A stretch of 5,345 bases of DNA from an uncultured Christensenella sp. (GTDB lineage Bacteria > Bacillota > Clostridia > Christensenellales > UBA3700), in NCBI GenBank assembly GCA_910584035.1, contig CAJTZR010000112.1:1-5345 (forward strand), given 5' to 3'. The translations under genes and the position numbers were made by a program. Positions 5,318 to 5,345 of this stretch are shown in pieces. The number at the start of each line of letters is the position of its first letter. Positions within the stretch are counted from its first letter, which is position 1. A model generated the notes under the pieces. It made no database searches. It was given only the letters and a program-made list of their open reading frames with translations, and was not told where the DNA came from.

Positions 5318-5345
5318 TTCTTTTACTCTTCCATAAAATAGCATT

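Noticed and set aside
1..5345. CRISPR array, tRNA, rRNA or complete insertion sequence
   Set aside because: I saw no regularly spaced direct repeats, no tRNA-like cloverleaf and no transposase frame.

Overview
The window is a strongly AT-rich stretch of bacterial DNA. Its codon use, AGGAG-type ribosome-binding sites and sigma-70/sigma-A promoters with TG-extended -10 boxes point to a low-GC Gram-positive bacterium (Firmicutes/Clostridia-like). That placement is an inference: there is no rRNA, tRNA or housekeeping gene to confirm it. TGG encodes tryptophan and all three stop codons appear to be used, so the standard code is assumed. Every gene present is accessory in type.

Layout, left to right. 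Four of the five plus-strand genes stand well apart, the first three being followed by gaps of 150-320 bases: a GNAT acetyltransferase whose N-terminus is cut by the window edge (to 466); a 74-residue protein with two zinc ribbons (734-958) behind a near-consensus promoter; a CPBP/CAAX-like membrane protease with all three catalytic motifs (1280-2017); and a second, unrelated GNAT acetyltransferase (2182-2745). After only 88 bases comes a four-helix membrane protein with a DUF3592-like outer domain (2834-3850), which ends at a perfect 13-bp hairpin terminator (3871-3905). From the right edge, a two-gene minus-strand unit converges on it: a small acidic protein of unknown family (5045-5317) followed 38 bases later by an FRG-domain protein (4047-5006).

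No single pathway links the plus-strand genes. They read as a string of independently expressed single-gene units, the kind of layout seen in cassette arrays, genomic islands and defence-rich accessory regions. Three of the gaps carry short, mutually similar minus-strand sequences (about 513-569, 1040-1132 and 2104-2138), which may be decayed copies of one element. The first gap can also be folded into a long imperfect hairpin.

The most likely functional module is the minus-strand pair. FRG proteins are poorly characterised, and a small acidic gene placed directly upstream with tight spacing recalls antitoxin-toxin or sensor-effector defence operons. Four start codons were chosen over longer alternatives: 2182, 2834, 5006 (minus) and 5317 (minus). 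The first gene most likely starts before the window.
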